NCBI RefSeq assembly: GCF_030067815.1
Contig: NZ_CP125968.1
Span: 928,501-992,500, forward strand
Origin: Sporosarcina thermotolerans
GTDB taxonomy: Bacteria; Bacillota; Bacilli; Bacillales_A; Planococcaceae
Length of the DNA stretch: 64,000 bases
Direction of reading: 5' to 3'
Below, piece by piece: positions 38,150 to 47,949 of this stretch (position 1 is its first letter; the number at the start of each line of letters is the position of its first letter). Position numbers and translations under genes: made by a program. Under the pieces are notes generated by a model. The model did not search any database and was not told where the DNA came from. It worked only from the letters and a program-made list of their open reading frames with translations.

Positions 38150-38488
38150 TTATTTTCGCATTAATTTTGAGATGGTAACGCTCAGTTCTTCAAGCACTTC
38201 ATCATCACCTTCAGCGAGCCGATCTTTGACACAGCCTTTCAAATGACCGTCCAACAGTATTCTTGCGACGCTATTTAAAGCCGATTGGGTGGCCGATAAT
38301 TGTGTAATGATATCATCACAGTAAGTATCCGCTTCAATCATTCCCTTAATGCCGCGAATTTGGCCCTCAATCCGATTTAACCGGTGGACCATATTCGTCT
38401 TAACACTTTCAGGATGATGGCTTTTCCTTTTTCCGCAAGAAGGTTCAGATTGCTCGTCAGCCACATCATTTATCAAGTCCTTAGTCAA
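38150..38488 (-). CDS. csoR: Copper-sensing repressor CsoR
   Basis: 112-residue all-helical DUF156 repressor. The Cu(I) ligands Cys57, His82 and Cys86 (ADTYCDDI and DGHLKGC) match the CsoR Cys-His-Cys set; it also has the N-terminal RLNRIEGQIRGIKGMIE. The start is TTG 38488, seven bases after GAAGGAGGCGG; a longer reading from ATG 38512 would include the ribosome binding site. It represses itself, copZ and copA until copper binds. Confidence 0.95.
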   Translation of the reverse strand: MTKDLINDVADEQSEPSCGKRKSHHPESVKTNMVHRLNRIEGQIRGIKGMIEADTYCDDIITQLSATQSALNSVARILLDGHLKGCVKDRLAEGDDEVLEELSVTISKLMRK

Positions 38489-38519
38489 TGTACCGCCTCC
38501 TTCTATATTCATATTACGG

Positions 38520-38534
38520 TACCCGCGTAGGGTA
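38520..38534. promoter_or_regulatory. CsoR-type operator upstream of csoR
   Basis: TACCC-GCGTA-GGGTA, 32 bp before the csoR start codon. Confidence 0.65.
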
Positions 38535-38668
38535 TGTCAAATAGATGACTATTTTTTGTGAAATTAGTGTGAAGCAAGCTTTATTTTCAATACATGTATA
38601 AAGTATTTACAAAAAGCGAACAATCTGTAACATAATTGAAAGATTTAAAAGTGGACAGGAGTGGTATG

Positions 38669-38905
38669 ATGTGTATAGATGATAATTGGCATGAATTTCA
38701 TGTTGATGAAACTTACCAAAGCAACGACACGTCAACATTATATAGAAAGGTCGAGGTGGAAAAGATGGCGAAAGAAAAAGTTGATTTGAAAAAAATCATC
38801 TCCAACTTGGCGAAGTTGGGTGTTTCGGCAACAGCTACGAAATCCCGTTTGGAAATGCTGAAAGCCCTCGCGCCACCTGCAAATGACCCGCAAATACAGT
38901 CATAA
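38669..38905 (+). CDS. Small conserved-looking protein of unknown function
   Basis: 78 residues, MCIDDNWHEFHVDETYQSND at the start and a basic C-terminal half (MAKEKVDLKKIISNLAKLG) that could be a second translation start. The ATG at 38669 is seven bases after AGGAG. No transmembrane segment or known motif. Independently followed by a strong terminator, so it is a real transcript in my judgement. An alternative is a 46-residue product from ATG 38765 (GAGGTGG upstream). Confidence 0.6.
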   Translation: MCIDDNWHEFHVDETYQSNDTSTLYRKVEVEKMAKEKVDLKKIISNLAKLGVSATATKSRLEMLKALAPPANDPQIQS

Positions 38906-38906
38906 C

Positions 38907-38945
38907 AAAAATCTCCCGCATACTTGCTATGCGGGAGATTTTTTT
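38907..38945 (+). terminator. Terminator
   Basis: AAAATCTCCCGCATA / TATGCGGGAGATTTTTTT, perfect 15-bp stem. Confidence 0.92.
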
Positions 38946-38956
38946 GTGGCGTTATT

Positions 38957-39075
38957 GTCCAGCTGCAGGCGCCAGATGCTCGGGTCATAAGTCAAAGCCG
39001 CTGCGTGGCAAAGACCGCCACTCTGCATCTTCGCCTTATGCCTGTCGCATCTAAGCAGGCGCCTTCCGCTTTTCG
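38957..39075 (+). repeat. Dispersed structured repeat, unit C
   Basis: Starts GTCCAGCTGCAGGCGCC, ends GGCGCCTTCCGCTTTTCG. Middle helix AGATGC/GCATCT (AGAGGC/GCCTCT in unit A). In direct tandem with unit D, two bases apart. Confidence 0.9.
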
Positions 39076-39077
39076 AT

Positions 39078-39195
39078 GTCCAGCTGCAACGACCAGGCCC
39101 TCGGGTCATAAGCCGTATTGACTGTGCGGCAAAGAGCGCCGCTTCGTCAATCCATCTTATGCCTGTCGGGCCTAACCGGTCGTTTCCGCTTTTCG
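39078..39195 (+). repeat. Dispersed structured repeat, unit D
   Basis: Starts GTCCAGCTGCAACGACC and ends GGTCGTTTCCGCTTTTCG. All three helices carry compensatory changes against unit A: ACGACC/GGTCGT, AGGCCC/GGGCCT and GCGGC/GCCGC. The end touches the stop codon of rodA (39196-39198). Confidence 0.9.
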
Positions 39196-40377
39196 TTATT
39201 CGTCATCATCGGAACTAAACATATACGTCCTATGATGGAACTTCATACTGAACACAAGTCCGATTGCGAGCATGTTACCCATCAACGAACTACCCCCGTA
39301 ACTGATGAACGGCAATGGGATACCTGTGATTGGCAGAAGTTGTGTCGTCATGCCGATATTTTCGAATACATGGAATGTAATCATCGCGATGATGCCTGCG
39401 CAAATATATGTGCTGAATGGATCTTTCAGTTCAAGTGTAATTTTGGTCATATGATAAATCAGGAAGAAGTAGAGACAAATGACGAGACTTGCTCCGATAA
39501 ATCCCCAATCCTCGCCAATTACGCTGAAAATGAAATCGGTATGACTTTCTGCAACGTATACTTCTCGCCCTTTGAATCCTTTACCAAAAACTTCTCCTGA
39601 CCCGATCGCATTCAAAGATGTAATAAGATGACGGCCTTCATTGGATGCATACGAGTAGGGGTCAATCCACGAGTAAATCCGCTCGAAGTGATAAGGTTTG
39701 AATCCAAACTTCGCCAAAAATTCCTGGGCGTATAGTGCCATCCAGAGTAGGGTTAGACCAAGAGTTGCGGCCCCGACAAAAATCGGAAGAATGATCTTCC
39801 ATGTAATGCCGGCAACAATGATCAAAGCAACAGTAATGGCGATGAAAACGAGTCCTGTTCCCAAGTCAGGTTGCAACATGATGAAGATAAATGGAATTAT
39901 AAAAACTGCGCCGATTTTGCCAAGTAATAGAAAATCCGATTGCAATGTCTTTTCCAAATACCGCTCATGGTGTTTTGTGATTGTGCGTGCCATGCCGATG
40001 ATGAAAAATGTCTTCATGAATTCGGCTGGCTGGATGCTCCCGATGCCTGGGAGGTGAAACCAGCTCTTTGCCCCGTTTCGACGGTGTACAAGCTCCATGC
40101 TTTCAGGCAAAATGTAGAGTATTGCCAATAGGAGTATACCACCGCCATAGATGATCCATGCCGCTTTCTTGTATTGCTCCGGCTCCAAATACATCGTCAT
40201 TGCAATAATAATTGAACCTATGACATACCATTGAATTTGGGATGGGATGAAGTTTATATTGTATTGTCCCGTTGTTTGAGCAGAAGAGATGGCGATAATG
40301 CTTATAGTACCAAACAGAAGAAGAATGAATGCCAGTGGCCAATCGAAACGATCTACGGGTTTTTTATCTATTTTCAC
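39196..40377 (-). CDS. rodA: Rod-shape peptidoglycan polymerase RodA (SEDS)
   Basis: 393 residues, the same length as B. subtilis RodA. Ten predicted membrane segments. SEDS hallmarks: NGAKSWFHLPGIGSIQPAEFMK near residue 105-125, LQPDLGTGLVFI, the catalytic-Asp loop, the DFIFSVIGEDWGFIG segment, and GIPLPFISYGGSSLMGNM at the C-terminus. It polymerises lipid II glycan strands in the elongasome. The start is GTG 40377 after AAGGTGA; longer readings upstream add unrelated residues. Convergent with the small gene at 38669. Confidence 0.94.
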   Translation of the reverse strand: MKIDKKPVDRFDWPLAFILLLFGTISIIAISSAQTTGQYNINFIPSQIQWYVIGSIIIAMTMYLEPEQYKKAAWIIYGGGILLLAILYILPESMELVHRRNGAKSWFHLPGIGSIQPAEFMKTFFIIGMARTITKHHERYLEKTLQSDFLLLGKIGAVFIIPFIFIMLQPDLGTGLVFIAITVALIIVAGITWKIILPIFVGAATLGLTLLWMALYAQEFLAKFGFKPYHFERIYSWIDPYSYASNEGRHLITSLNAIGSGEVFGKGFKGREVYVAESHTDFIFSVIGEDWGFIGASLVICLYFFLIYHMTKITLELKDPFSTYICAGIIAMITFHVFENIGMTTQLLPITGIPLPFISYGGSSLMGNMLAIGLVFSMKFHHRTYMFSSDDDE

Positions 40378-40472
40378 TAAGTTCACCTTATATTTTAATT
40401 TATTTGCTTGAAAACCAGAATTAAGTATAACGGAAAATTGCTCATTTGCACGCATTATTTAATTGTAAAATG

Positions 40473-40727
40473 TTGACTCGGCAAACGCCCGTGCATACAT
40501 ATATACTAATAGGATCTATCAACTCAAGTGGTGCAGCCTTCGTAAAGTGGCGAAACGGTCAGAGGCCTATTTTGTAAACCGAAAGAAATTACTTTTTCTG
40601 TTTAACTACCAAAGTTATATATAAAGTATAACGTATCGAGCAGACTAAATCATGTTCTTCAAAGGACGTACGGCAGTGTAGTAAGTTCCAGATAGAAAAA
40701 GGTCCTTCTGGATTATGTGTTTTTTTA
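40473..40727 (+). ncRNA. Candidate untranslated RNA or long ddl leader
   Basis: TTGACT (40473-40478), 17-bp spacer and TACATA could start a transcript near 40508. About 210 bases without a plausible reading frame follow, ending in TCCAGA...TCTGGA and a T7 run at 40720-40727. AATAGG...CCTATT (40509-40571) can pair. Size and shape would suit a 6S-type RNA, but I see no diagnostic sequence. Confidence 0.3.
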
Positions 40728-40790
40728 ATCGGTTTACTGTTTTCGTGGTAAACTATAATAACGAAATCTAACGGTTAGTGAGGGAGATTT

Positions 40791-41855
40791 ATGAAAAAGA
40801 AATTGGGTATTGTGTACGGTGGGAAATCCGCGGAGCATGAAGTATCCCTATCTACTGCCAGAGCAGTGACAAATGCAATTGACTTTGAAAAATACGAAGT
40901 AATACCTGTCTATATAACATATAAAGGCGAATGGAGGAAAGGGGAGCCGCTTCTTGCACCCGTGGAATCTATTGACCAACTGCGTTTTAAAAAGGATGTA
41001 GAAAAGCCGGATTGCATCGATAGTTTTTTAAATGGAAATGAAACGCCGGATATCATCCTCCCACTATTGCATGGTACGAATGGGGAAGACGGAACGGTTC
41101 AAGGACTTTTTGAGGTGATGAACATTCCATACGCGGGGAATGGTGTACTTGCATCTTCAGCCGGTATGGATAAGGTCGTCATGAAACAACTTTTTCGCCC
41201 ATGTCGGATTAAAGCAAGTTCCTTACGTCCATTTTATCCGTTCGGAATGGAAGAAAGACCAAGTGCACTGGATTAAAAAAATGGAGAGCGAATTGACATT
41301 TCCGATGTTCGTAAAGCCTGCCAATTTAGGTTCAAGTGTCGGGATTAGTAAGGCTGTCGATCATGAAAGCCTACTTGCAGCGGTTGAGTTCGCCTTAAAA
41401 TTCGACCGTAAAATTATTGTTGAGCAAGGAGTCACAGCGCGTGAAATTGAAGTCGCCGTTCTTGGTAACGATGATCCGAAATGTTCGGTCCTTGGGGAGA
41501 TTAAACCTGTTGCTGCGTTCTATGATTATGAAGCGAAGTACCAGGATGGCAATACGGAATTGCTTATCCCTGCACCTGTTACGAATGTTGTCGAAACAAC
41601 ATTGAAGGATATGGCAATCCGTGCATTCAAAGTCCTTGATTGCTCAGGACTCGTTCGCGCCGACTTCTTTGTAACGGATCGGGATGAAGTACTTATTAAT
41701 GAAGTAAATACAATGCCAGGCTTCACTCCACAAGCATGTTCCCATTATTATGGCAACACGCGGGCATATCGTATCCGGAATTGATTGATCAACTGATTGA
41801 GCTTGCATTGGAACGTCATGAAGAAAAGAAACAGATACAATATACAATGGATTGA
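40791..41855 (+). CDS. ddl: D-alanine--D-alanine ligase (two frame breaks)
   Basis: About 354 residues after correction. ATP-grasp enzyme making D-Ala-D-Ala for peptidoglycan. N-terminus [57 protein letters not shown]; then [19 protein letters not shown] (ATP-binding); C-terminal [25 protein letters not shown] with the metal-binding Glu/Asn. The breaks are at 41190-41196 (net +1 in CTTTTTC) and 41732 (one A missing). The protein is essential in relatives, so disruption is unlikely to be real. ATG follows GTGAGGGAG. murF follows 12 bp later. Confidence 0.93.
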
Positions 41856-41867
41856 GTGTGATAGATT

Positions 41868-43241
41868 GTGAAAAGACAATTGACTGAACTTGCAGGATGG
41901 CTGAAAGCTGACGGTCAGAATATGGAAAATACAATTGTTACAGGGGCTTCGATTGATACGCGGACATTGTCGAAAGGCGACTTATTCATCCCGTTCCGTG
42001 GAGAACAGGTGAATGGACACCAATATGTCCAACAGGCCTTCGATAAAGGGGCGGCTGCTTCTCTTTGGCTGAAAGATGAACCGGGAGCACCCGCAGATTT
42101 GCCACTCATTTTTGTTGATGATTCTGAGCTGGCACTTCAGCAGCTGGCGCGCGCCTATCGTAATGAACTAACATGCAAATTTATCGGTGTCACAGGATCA
42201 AACGGGAAGACATCGACTAAAGATTTAATCACGAGTGTATTGGCACCACATTTTAAAGTCCGTAAAACAGAAGGGAACTTCAATAATCAGTTAGGATTGC
42301 CTTTAACGATTTTGACACTTGAAGACGATACGGATATCGCTGTCCTTGAGATGGGGATGAGCGATTTCGGTGAAATTTCCTTCTTATCGGAAGTGGCAAA
42401 ACCGCATTTCGCAGTCATTTCGAATATCGGAGAAGCACATATGCAGAATCTTGGCTCGCGTGAAGGGATTGCAAAGGCTAAATTTGAAATCATCGATGGA
42501 TTGAAGGATGACGGAAAGCTTTTCTATGACGGAGATGAGCCGCTACTGAGGAATCTTGTCGGATTGCATCCCGGCCTACAGACAGTATCATTTGGTTATT
42601 CGGAAACGGCAGATCTAAAGCTTGTGAAGATGGAATCAGGTGATGAAGGAAGTAATTATAAAGTTACCGGAATAGTGGAAGGTGACTTTACGATTCCCGT
42701 CTTCGGTGCCCATCAAGTGAAAAACTCACTAACTGCAATTTTGATCGCTGATGAATTGGGGCTGAGTCAAGAAGAAATTCGTTCTGCACTATTAGACGCG
42801 AGTCTTACAGATATGAGGATGCAGCCCGTCATTTCAAAAAGCGGTGCCTTATTTATCAATGATGCCTTCAACGCCGCTCCGACATCGATGAATGCTGCAC
42901 TTTCATTCTTGCGTGAGACTGGACTTCGAAAAGAAAAATGGGCTGTATTGGGAGATATGTTGGAACTTGGTGATAATGAACGGACTTACCATGAATCGAT
43001 TGCTCATCAGCTCAACAAAATACAATTGAAGGGGATCCTATTATTTGGACCGCGAATGAAATGGCTTTACGATGAGCTGAAGAAAACTGGGAACGGATCT
43101 GAAATTATTTGGTCGGAAGACAATTACGAACCACTTATTCAAGAGCTTCTGGCTTATAGCGACAAAGATTCCATCATTTTATTGAAAGGGTCAAGAGGCA
43201 TGGCCCTTGAAAAAATCATGAACGGCGTAATGGAAGCGTGA
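41868..43241 (+). CDS. murF: UDP-MurNAc-tripeptide--D-Ala-D-Ala ligase
   Basis: 457 residues, equal to B. subtilis MurF. Mur ligase with an N-terminal substrate domain, the ATP P-loop GVTGSNGKTSTKD (about residues 107-119), EGNFNNQLGLPLT, the conserved EMGMSDFGEI and HRxN-like NDAFNAAPTSMNAAL region. It adds the D-Ala-D-Ala made by Ddl to the wall precursor, so its place next to ddl is functional. The start is GTG 41868. The stop overlaps the next gene by 4 bp (GTGA). Confidence 0.96.
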   Translation: MKRQLTELAGWLKADGQNMENTIVTGASIDTRTLSKGDLFIPFRGEQVNGHQYVQQAFDKGAAASLWLKDEPGAPADLPLIFVDDSELALQQLARAYRNELTCKFIGVTGSNGKTSTKDLITSVLAPHFKVRKTEGNFNNQLGLPLTILTLEDDTDIAVLEMGMSDFGEISFLSEVAKPHFAVISNIGEAHMQNLGSREGIAKAKFEIIDGLKDDGKLFYDGDEPLLRNLVGLHPGLQTVSFGYSETADLKLVKMESGDEGSNYKVTGIVEGDFTIPVFGAHQVKNSLTAILIADELGLSQEEIRSALLDASLTDMRMQPVISKSGALFINDAFNAAPTSMNAALSFLRETGLRKEKWAVLGDMLELGDNERTYHESIAHQLNKIQLKGILLFGPRMKWLYDELKKTGNGSEIIWSEDNYEPLIQELLAYSDKDSIILLKGSRGMALEKIMNGVMEA

Positions 43242-43942
43242 AAACGGGCGTATTGTTTCTTCACGGATTTACAGGTGGTCCATTTGAAGTCCGTCCTCTC
43301 ATCGACTATTTGAAGAAGAAGACGGACTGGATCATTACTACACCGGTCTTGCCAGGGCACGACTTCCCGATGGATTTGGGCAAATCATCAGCGGAAGCTT
43401 GGATGATGGAGGCTGAGCTAAGCCTGAATCGATTGAGGAAAGAGGTTGACCGGGTCATAGTTGTCGGCTTTTCGATGGGCGGGATTATTGCATTATATTT
43501 AGCCTTGCGCTACCCGATTGATAAGCTTGTATTGCTGAGTGCCGCGGCTAAGTACATCAGTCCGCGGATCCTTCTTGAGGACATGGCAATTATGATGTCG
43601 GACTCGGTGACGAAAAACTATCCTCCGAACACGTTCTATCATTTGTATGATTATAAATTACGAAACACCCCTCTACACGCGATGAAAGAGTTTTTACGTG
43701 TCGTCAAAATGGTGGAGCCGTATTACGGTAACATTTCAACACCTGTCTGTGTGGTTCAAGGGAAAAGAGATGGTATCGTTCCATTTTCCACTGGAGAACA
43801 TTTGCTGCGCTCCCTTGGCTCCGTGCAAAAGCAATTGATTGTTTCGGAAAAAGGGAAGCATCATATTTGCTATAGCGATGATTGCCGTGAATGGTTTCCG
43901 CAGGTTTATGAATTCATGAGAAAAGATCAAAGCGAAATCTGA
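43238..43942 (+). CDS. Alpha/beta hydrolase, carboxylesterase type
   Basis: 234 residues of alpha/beta hydrolase fold resembling the Geobacillus Est30/YvaK carboxylesterases. Oxyanion-hole motif FLHGFTGGP, nucleophile in GFSMGG (Ser about residue 77), catalytic Asp in GKRDGIVP and His in GKHHICY. It hydrolyses short to medium acyl esters; no signal peptide, so cytosolic. GTG start overlaps murF by four bases, implying coupling with the ddl-murF operon. Terminator downstream at 44025. Confidence 0.9.
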   Translation: MKTGVLFLHGFTGGPFEVRPLIDYLKKKTDWIITTPVLPGHDFPMDLGKSSAEAWMMEAELSLNRLRKEVDRVIVVGFSMGGIIALYLALRYPIDKLVLLSAAAKYISPRILLEDMAIMMSDSVTKNYPPNTFYHLYDYKLRNTPLHAMKEFLRVVKMVEPYYGNISTPVCVVQGKRDGIVPFSTGEHLLRSLGSVQKQLIVSEKGKHHICYSDDCREWFPQVYEFMRKDQSEI

Positions 43943-44024
43943 TTATTACTTTATAATGCGGATTGATTGCGGATAGTTCTCGACCGTGATAAACTACTAT
44001 GAGTATTGGATACATTTACACGAG

Positions 44025-44052
44025 ACTCTTCCGGTGGCGAAGAGTACTTTTT
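44025..44052 (+). terminator. Terminator of the ddl-murF-esterase operon
   Basis: ACTCTTC / GAAGAGT followed by a T-run. Confidence 0.82.
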
Positions 44053-44147
44053 TTTGAATAAAACGGTTTATAGTCACTTGCCCGTTTTTAAAAATAAACC
44101 GTCGGCAAAGACCAGCTTTCCTTTTCACTATTGCCTCTGAAATTTAG

Positions 44148-44171
44148 AAGTTCAAGCCCCTTTGAACTTTT
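44148..44171 (+). promoter_or_regulatory. Hairpin in the long cshA leader
   Basis: AAGTTCAA-GCCCCT-TTGAACTT then TTG, within the roughly 240-base leader of cshA. It could attenuate or stabilise the message. Long leaders are common for DEAD-box helicase genes. The leader (44057-44297) holds no other feature I can name. Confidence 0.4.
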
Positions 44172-44297
44172 GCCCACTACAGAGAATCATAAAATATCGG
44201 AAACGTTCCCATAGAAGTTTAAGGCTCGAATTTGCCGTGCTTTCATTTGCAAATGTAACCAATTGCTAAATGAAGAAATCAAAGGAGATTGAGAAGT

Positions 44298-45794
44298 TTG
44301 ACGAAATTTTCAGAACTTAACATCAGCGAATCCACACAAAATGCATTGCTGCGCATGGGATTTGAAGAAGCAACACCGATTCAAGAAGGCACGATCACAT
44401 ACGGCATGGAAGGCCGTGATGTAATCGGTCAAGCGCAGACAGGTACAGGTAAAACAGCTGCATTCGGGATTCCTATGATCGAAAAAATCGATGTGAACAA
44501 CCCATCAGTGCAAGCCCTTGTTATCGCACCGACACGTGAATTGGCAATCCAAGTATCCGAGGAAATCTATAAAATCGGTTACGGAAGGCGCGCACGTGTA
44601 TTGACTGTGTACGGCGGCCAAGAAATCGGACGACAAATTCGAGCTTTACGCAACAATCCACAAATTGTTGTCGGAACTCCGGGACGAATCCTTGACCATA
44701 TCAACCGTAGAACATTGAAATTAAACAATGTACAGACGCTTGTTCTTGACGAAGCAGATGAAATGTTGAACATGGGCTTCATCGAAGACATCAACACAAT
44801 TTTGGCAGCCGTACCAGCAGAACGCCAAACACTTCTGTTTTCTGCAACAATGCCTCCTGCAATCCGTAAGATTGCGGAAACATTCATGAAAGAGCCGGAA
44901 ATGGTGAAGATCAAATCAAAAGAAATGACAGTTGAAAACATCGACCAATTCTTCGTAAAAGCGCAAGAAAGAGAAAAATTCGATGTCCTTTCACGCTTAT
45001 TGAACGTTCACCAACCTGAACTTGCAATCATCTTCGGACGTACAAAGCGCCGTGTTGATGAACTTTCTCACGCATTAAGCATCCGCGGATACCTTGCTGA
45101 AGGAATCCACGGCGACTTGACGCAAGCGAAGCGTATGTCAGTTCTTCGCCAATTTAAGGAAAATAAAATCGATATCCTTGTCGCAACAGACGTTGCAGCA
45201 CGTGGATTGGATATTTCAGGTGTTTCGCATGTATACAACTTCGATATTCCACAAGACCCTGAAAGCTATGTACACCGTATCGGACGTACAGGACGCGCAG
45301 GAAAAAGTGGTGTCGCAGTTACATTCGTAACTCCACGTGAAATGAGTTATCTCCGTGTTGTTGAAGAAACGACTAAAAAGCGGATGACTCCATTAGAGCC
45401 GCCGACTGAGGATGAAGCATTAGTTGGTCAACAACGCCTTGCAATGGAACAGTTGGAAGAAATCATTGCGAAAAACGAGTTGAACGATTACTTGCCTCTT
45501 GCATCTGAACTTCTTGAGAAGCATGATGCGAAAACAATCGTTGCAGCCGCAATTAGATCATTAACAAAAGAACCGGATGACACACCTGTGAAAATCACGG
45601 AAGAGCGCCCATTGCCTTCACGCAAAACGCAATCCCGTGACCGTGGCGGCTACAAAGGCAGCCGTGGCGGCGGACGTTCATTTGGGGGCGGACGTGGATA
45701 TGGTGGCGGCGGTGGATCACGCCGTAGTAGTAGTAGTAGTAACCGTGATCGCGATGGCCGCAGAGATCGTTCAAAAGGCAAATCTGATAGATAA
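44298..45794 (+). CDS. cshA: DEAD-box ATP-dependent RNA helicase CshA
   Basis: 498 residues. All helicase motifs are readable: Q motif [20 protein letters not shown] (I), PTRELAIQ (Ia), [20 protein letters not shown] (II), SATMPP (III), the RecA-2 domain with [24 protein letters not shown] (V) and [10 protein letters not shown] (VI). The C-terminal tail is Arg/Gly-rich ([23 protein letters not shown]), typical of CshA. It unwinds RNA in cold adaptation, ribosome assembly and the degradosome. TTG 44298 is placed ten bases after AAAGGAG. Confidence 0.96.
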   Translation: MTKFSELNISESTQNALLRMGFEEATPIQEGTITYGMEGRDVIGQAQTGTGKTAAFGIPMIEKIDVNNPSVQALVIAPTRELAIQVSEEIYKIGYGRRARVLTVYGGQEIGRQIRALRNNPQIVVGTPGRILDHINRRTLKLNNVQTLVLDEADEMLNMGFIEDINTILAAVPAERQTLLFSATMPPAIRKIAETFMKEPEMVKIKSKEMTVENIDQFFVKAQEREKFDVLSRLLNVHQPELAIIFGRTKRRVDELSHALSIRGYLAEGIHGDLTQAKRMSVLRQFKENKIDILVATDVAARGLDISGVSHVYNFDIPQDPESYVHRIGRTGRAGKSGVAVTFVTPREMSYLRVVEETTKKRMTPLEPPTEDEALVGQQRLAMEQLEEIIAKNELNDYLPLASELLEKHDAKTIVAAAIRSLTKEPDDTPVKITEERPLPSRKTQSRDRGGYKGSRGGGRSFGGGRGYGGGGGSRRSSSSSNRDRDGRRDRSKGKSDR

Positions 45795-45800
45795 TAAAAC

Positions 45801-45842
45801 AAAACCTCCGTTGATGAACCATCATCTTCGGAGGTTTTTTTC
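45801..45842 (+). terminator. Terminator of cshA
   Basis: AAAACCTCCG / CGGAGGTTTTTTT with a 15-base loop. Confidence 0.88.
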
Positions 45843-45907
45843 TTTAAATGAAACATTTTCGTAAGATGAACGTATAAAATAGGAAGATAGAAAGAGGTGT
45901 TTGGGGA

Positions 45908-46387
45908 ATGAGATCTCAACCGGCTAATCGGATTTCAAAAAAAGGTTTAAGAGTATGGAGATTGTATGGCATGATTCAAACGATTATCCTTGCGGTGTTA
46001 GCAATTGGCGGCGGAGTGCTTACCTATTTTTTGGAGGGGCCGTGGTGGATTTATGCTGTTGAAACCGTGCTTCTCTTGATAATCGGTTATTTACTTATTA
46101 TTTTATTCCCGAAAGTCCGATGGATGCGGTGGCGTTATGAGGTGAGGGACTCTGAAATTGAGTTGCAACATGGGATATTCATCGTAAAACGAACGTTGAT
46201 CCCGATGGTGCGGGTCCAGCATGTCGATACATCACAAGGACCGATTCTAAGGAAATATGGGCTGGCGGAAATCTCGATTTCTACAGCTGCCACAGTTCAT
46301 ACAATTCCTGCATTGATAATGGCGGAAGCGGATGAACTACGTGGAAGGATTTCGGTACTTGCAAGGGTGGCGGAAGATGATGTCTGA
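45908..46387 (+). CDS. ydbS: PH domain membrane protein YdbS
   Basis: 159 residues: two N-terminal helices (about residues 22-65) then a bacterial PH-like (bPH2/DUF304) domain WRYEVRDSEIELQHGIFIVKRTLIPMVRVQHVDTSQGP. Length and order match B. subtilis YdbS. ATG follows AGGTGTTTGGGG. It overlaps ydbT by 8 bases, and the two probably form one membrane complex, of unconfirmed role (antimicrobial resistance has been suggested in Bacillus). Confidence 0.9.
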   Translation: MRSQPANRISKKGLRVWRLYGMIQTIILAVLAIGGGVLTYFLEGPWWIYAVETVLLLIIGYLLIILFPKVRWMRWRYEVRDSEIELQHGIFIVKRTLIPMVRVQHVDTSQGPILRKYGLAEISISTAATVHTIPALIMAEADELRGRISVLARVAEDDV

Positions 46388-47929
46388 ACAACAACGTTAT
46401 AAATTACATTGGATAACTGCTATTATTGAAATGTTAAAAACGATGAAAGAGGCAATTCTTCCCCTGGTCGTCCTTGTATTCGCGAATGGCTGGAAAGGCG
46501 GAGGAACGGGACCGTGGTATTTTGAGTATTTGTCTTTTATCATCTTTGGAGTATTGATCATAAGTTTATTCGTAAGTGGAATTATTAAGTGGAAACGATT
46601 CGAGTATTGGTTCGAAGATGACGAGCTTCGGATTGAATCGGGTTTATTCGTCAAAAAGAAACGTTATATCCCTTTTGATAGAATTCAAAGCCTTGATTAT
46701 ACTGAAGGGATTTTCCACAGACCGTTTGGGCTTGTCAAGGTGAAGGTGGAAACAGCGGGTGGTTCCTCGATGAAGAAGGCGGAAGGTGAATTGACTGCCA
46801 TTACGAAGGTAGCCGCTGAACGGATTAAAATCGAGCTTGCAGAGGCAAAAAAACGGAAAAAGGAAAAACCGGTTGTTGAAGGGGAAGAGACTCTTCTTGC
46901 TGATGACAGTTGGGAAGTTCCAGTTGAAGAGACGGTTTCACTGCGAAAGATCTTCTCGATGTCGACAAAAGATTTATTGATACTCGCAACGACATCAGGC
47001 GGTATAGGGGTCATTCTATCGGGGGTCGCCATCTTTATGTCCCAATTCGCGGATCTAATACCGTTTGAATGGATGTATGAGGAGATTTCCGCATTTATCA
47101 AATTTGGTGTATTAATCGTCGCGATAGCAGTGTTTCTTGGATTGTTTGGTGTTTGGATTTTATCCGTAGGGATGACCTTCCTTTCCCATTATAATTTCAC
47201 AGTTTCCTTGGACAAGGAAGATATAATCATTACAAGAGGCTTACTCGAGAAGAAAAGGGTGACCGTCCCGTTGAAACGGATCCAAAGCGTAGTTCTCATC
47301 GAAAACCCATTCCGGAAAGTATTCGGTTATGCTTCCGTGAAAATTCATAGTGCGGGTGGGGGAGTTGGAGAAAGCTCTAGGATTAATTTATTCCCACTCG
47401 TCAAAAGAAGTGAAGTGGAAACATATTTAAGCGAAATCTTCCCTGAATTATATTTAGAAGAACCCTCAAAAAAGCCAACATCAAAAGGACGTCCTTATTA
47501 TTACCGTATCGATTTCCTGTGGATGTTACCTGTAATCGGGGCACTAATTTATTTCTTTTTCCCTTATGGACTATTTTCACTAACTATCATACCTGTCATC
47601 GTAGCGTACGGTATATGGCAACATCGTTCCGCGGCATATGAAATTGTTGATCATCAACTGATTATGCGTTTCAGAGCGTTTAGCTTGCAGACAGCCTACA
47701 CGATGAAAAAAAGGATACAGTCAATGGAGATGAACAAAGCTACTTCCATCGACGTAAAGGGGTCGCGACTATTTTAGTTAATGTGAAATCCGGCATGGGC
47801 AGCTACCAAGCCACTGTTCAGCACATGGATGTTGAGGATGCAGAGATGATTTTGGATTGGTACGAGAAGGGTAAGAGGCCAGATCCGTTTTCATTCGACG
47901 AAGATGAAGTAGAAAAAGGCCTGCGATGA
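46380..47929 (+). CDS. ydbT: PH domain membrane protein YdbT (one frame break)
   Basis: About 516 residues after correction. Three bPH2/DUF304 segments separated by membrane helices: FEYWFEDDELRIESGLFVKKKRYIPFDRIQSLDYTEG, HYNFTVSLDKEDIIITRGLLEKKRVTVPLKRIQSV and SAAYEIVDHQLIMRFRAFSLQTAYTMKKRIQSMEM. The frame breaks at 47736-47738 (one A missing); restored, the tail reads NKSYFHRRKGVATILVNVKSG and ends at 47929. Start ATG 46380 inside the ydbS end. A terminator overlaps the stop codon. Confidence 0.9.
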
Positions 47930-47944
47930 CCTCGCAGGCTTTTG
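47916..47944 (+). terminator. Terminator overlapping the ydbT stop
   Basis: CCTGCGA / TCGCAGG followed by CTTTT; the stop codon is in the loop. Confidence 0.8.
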
Positions 47945-47949
47945 TTATC

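Noticed and set aside
40378..40790. T-box or known riboswitch in front of ddl
   Set aside because: No T-box sequence or other riboswitch core was recognisable.
45595..45919. Minus-strand frames opposite the cshA tail
   Set aside because: They arise from the low-complexity Arg/Gly codons of cshA.
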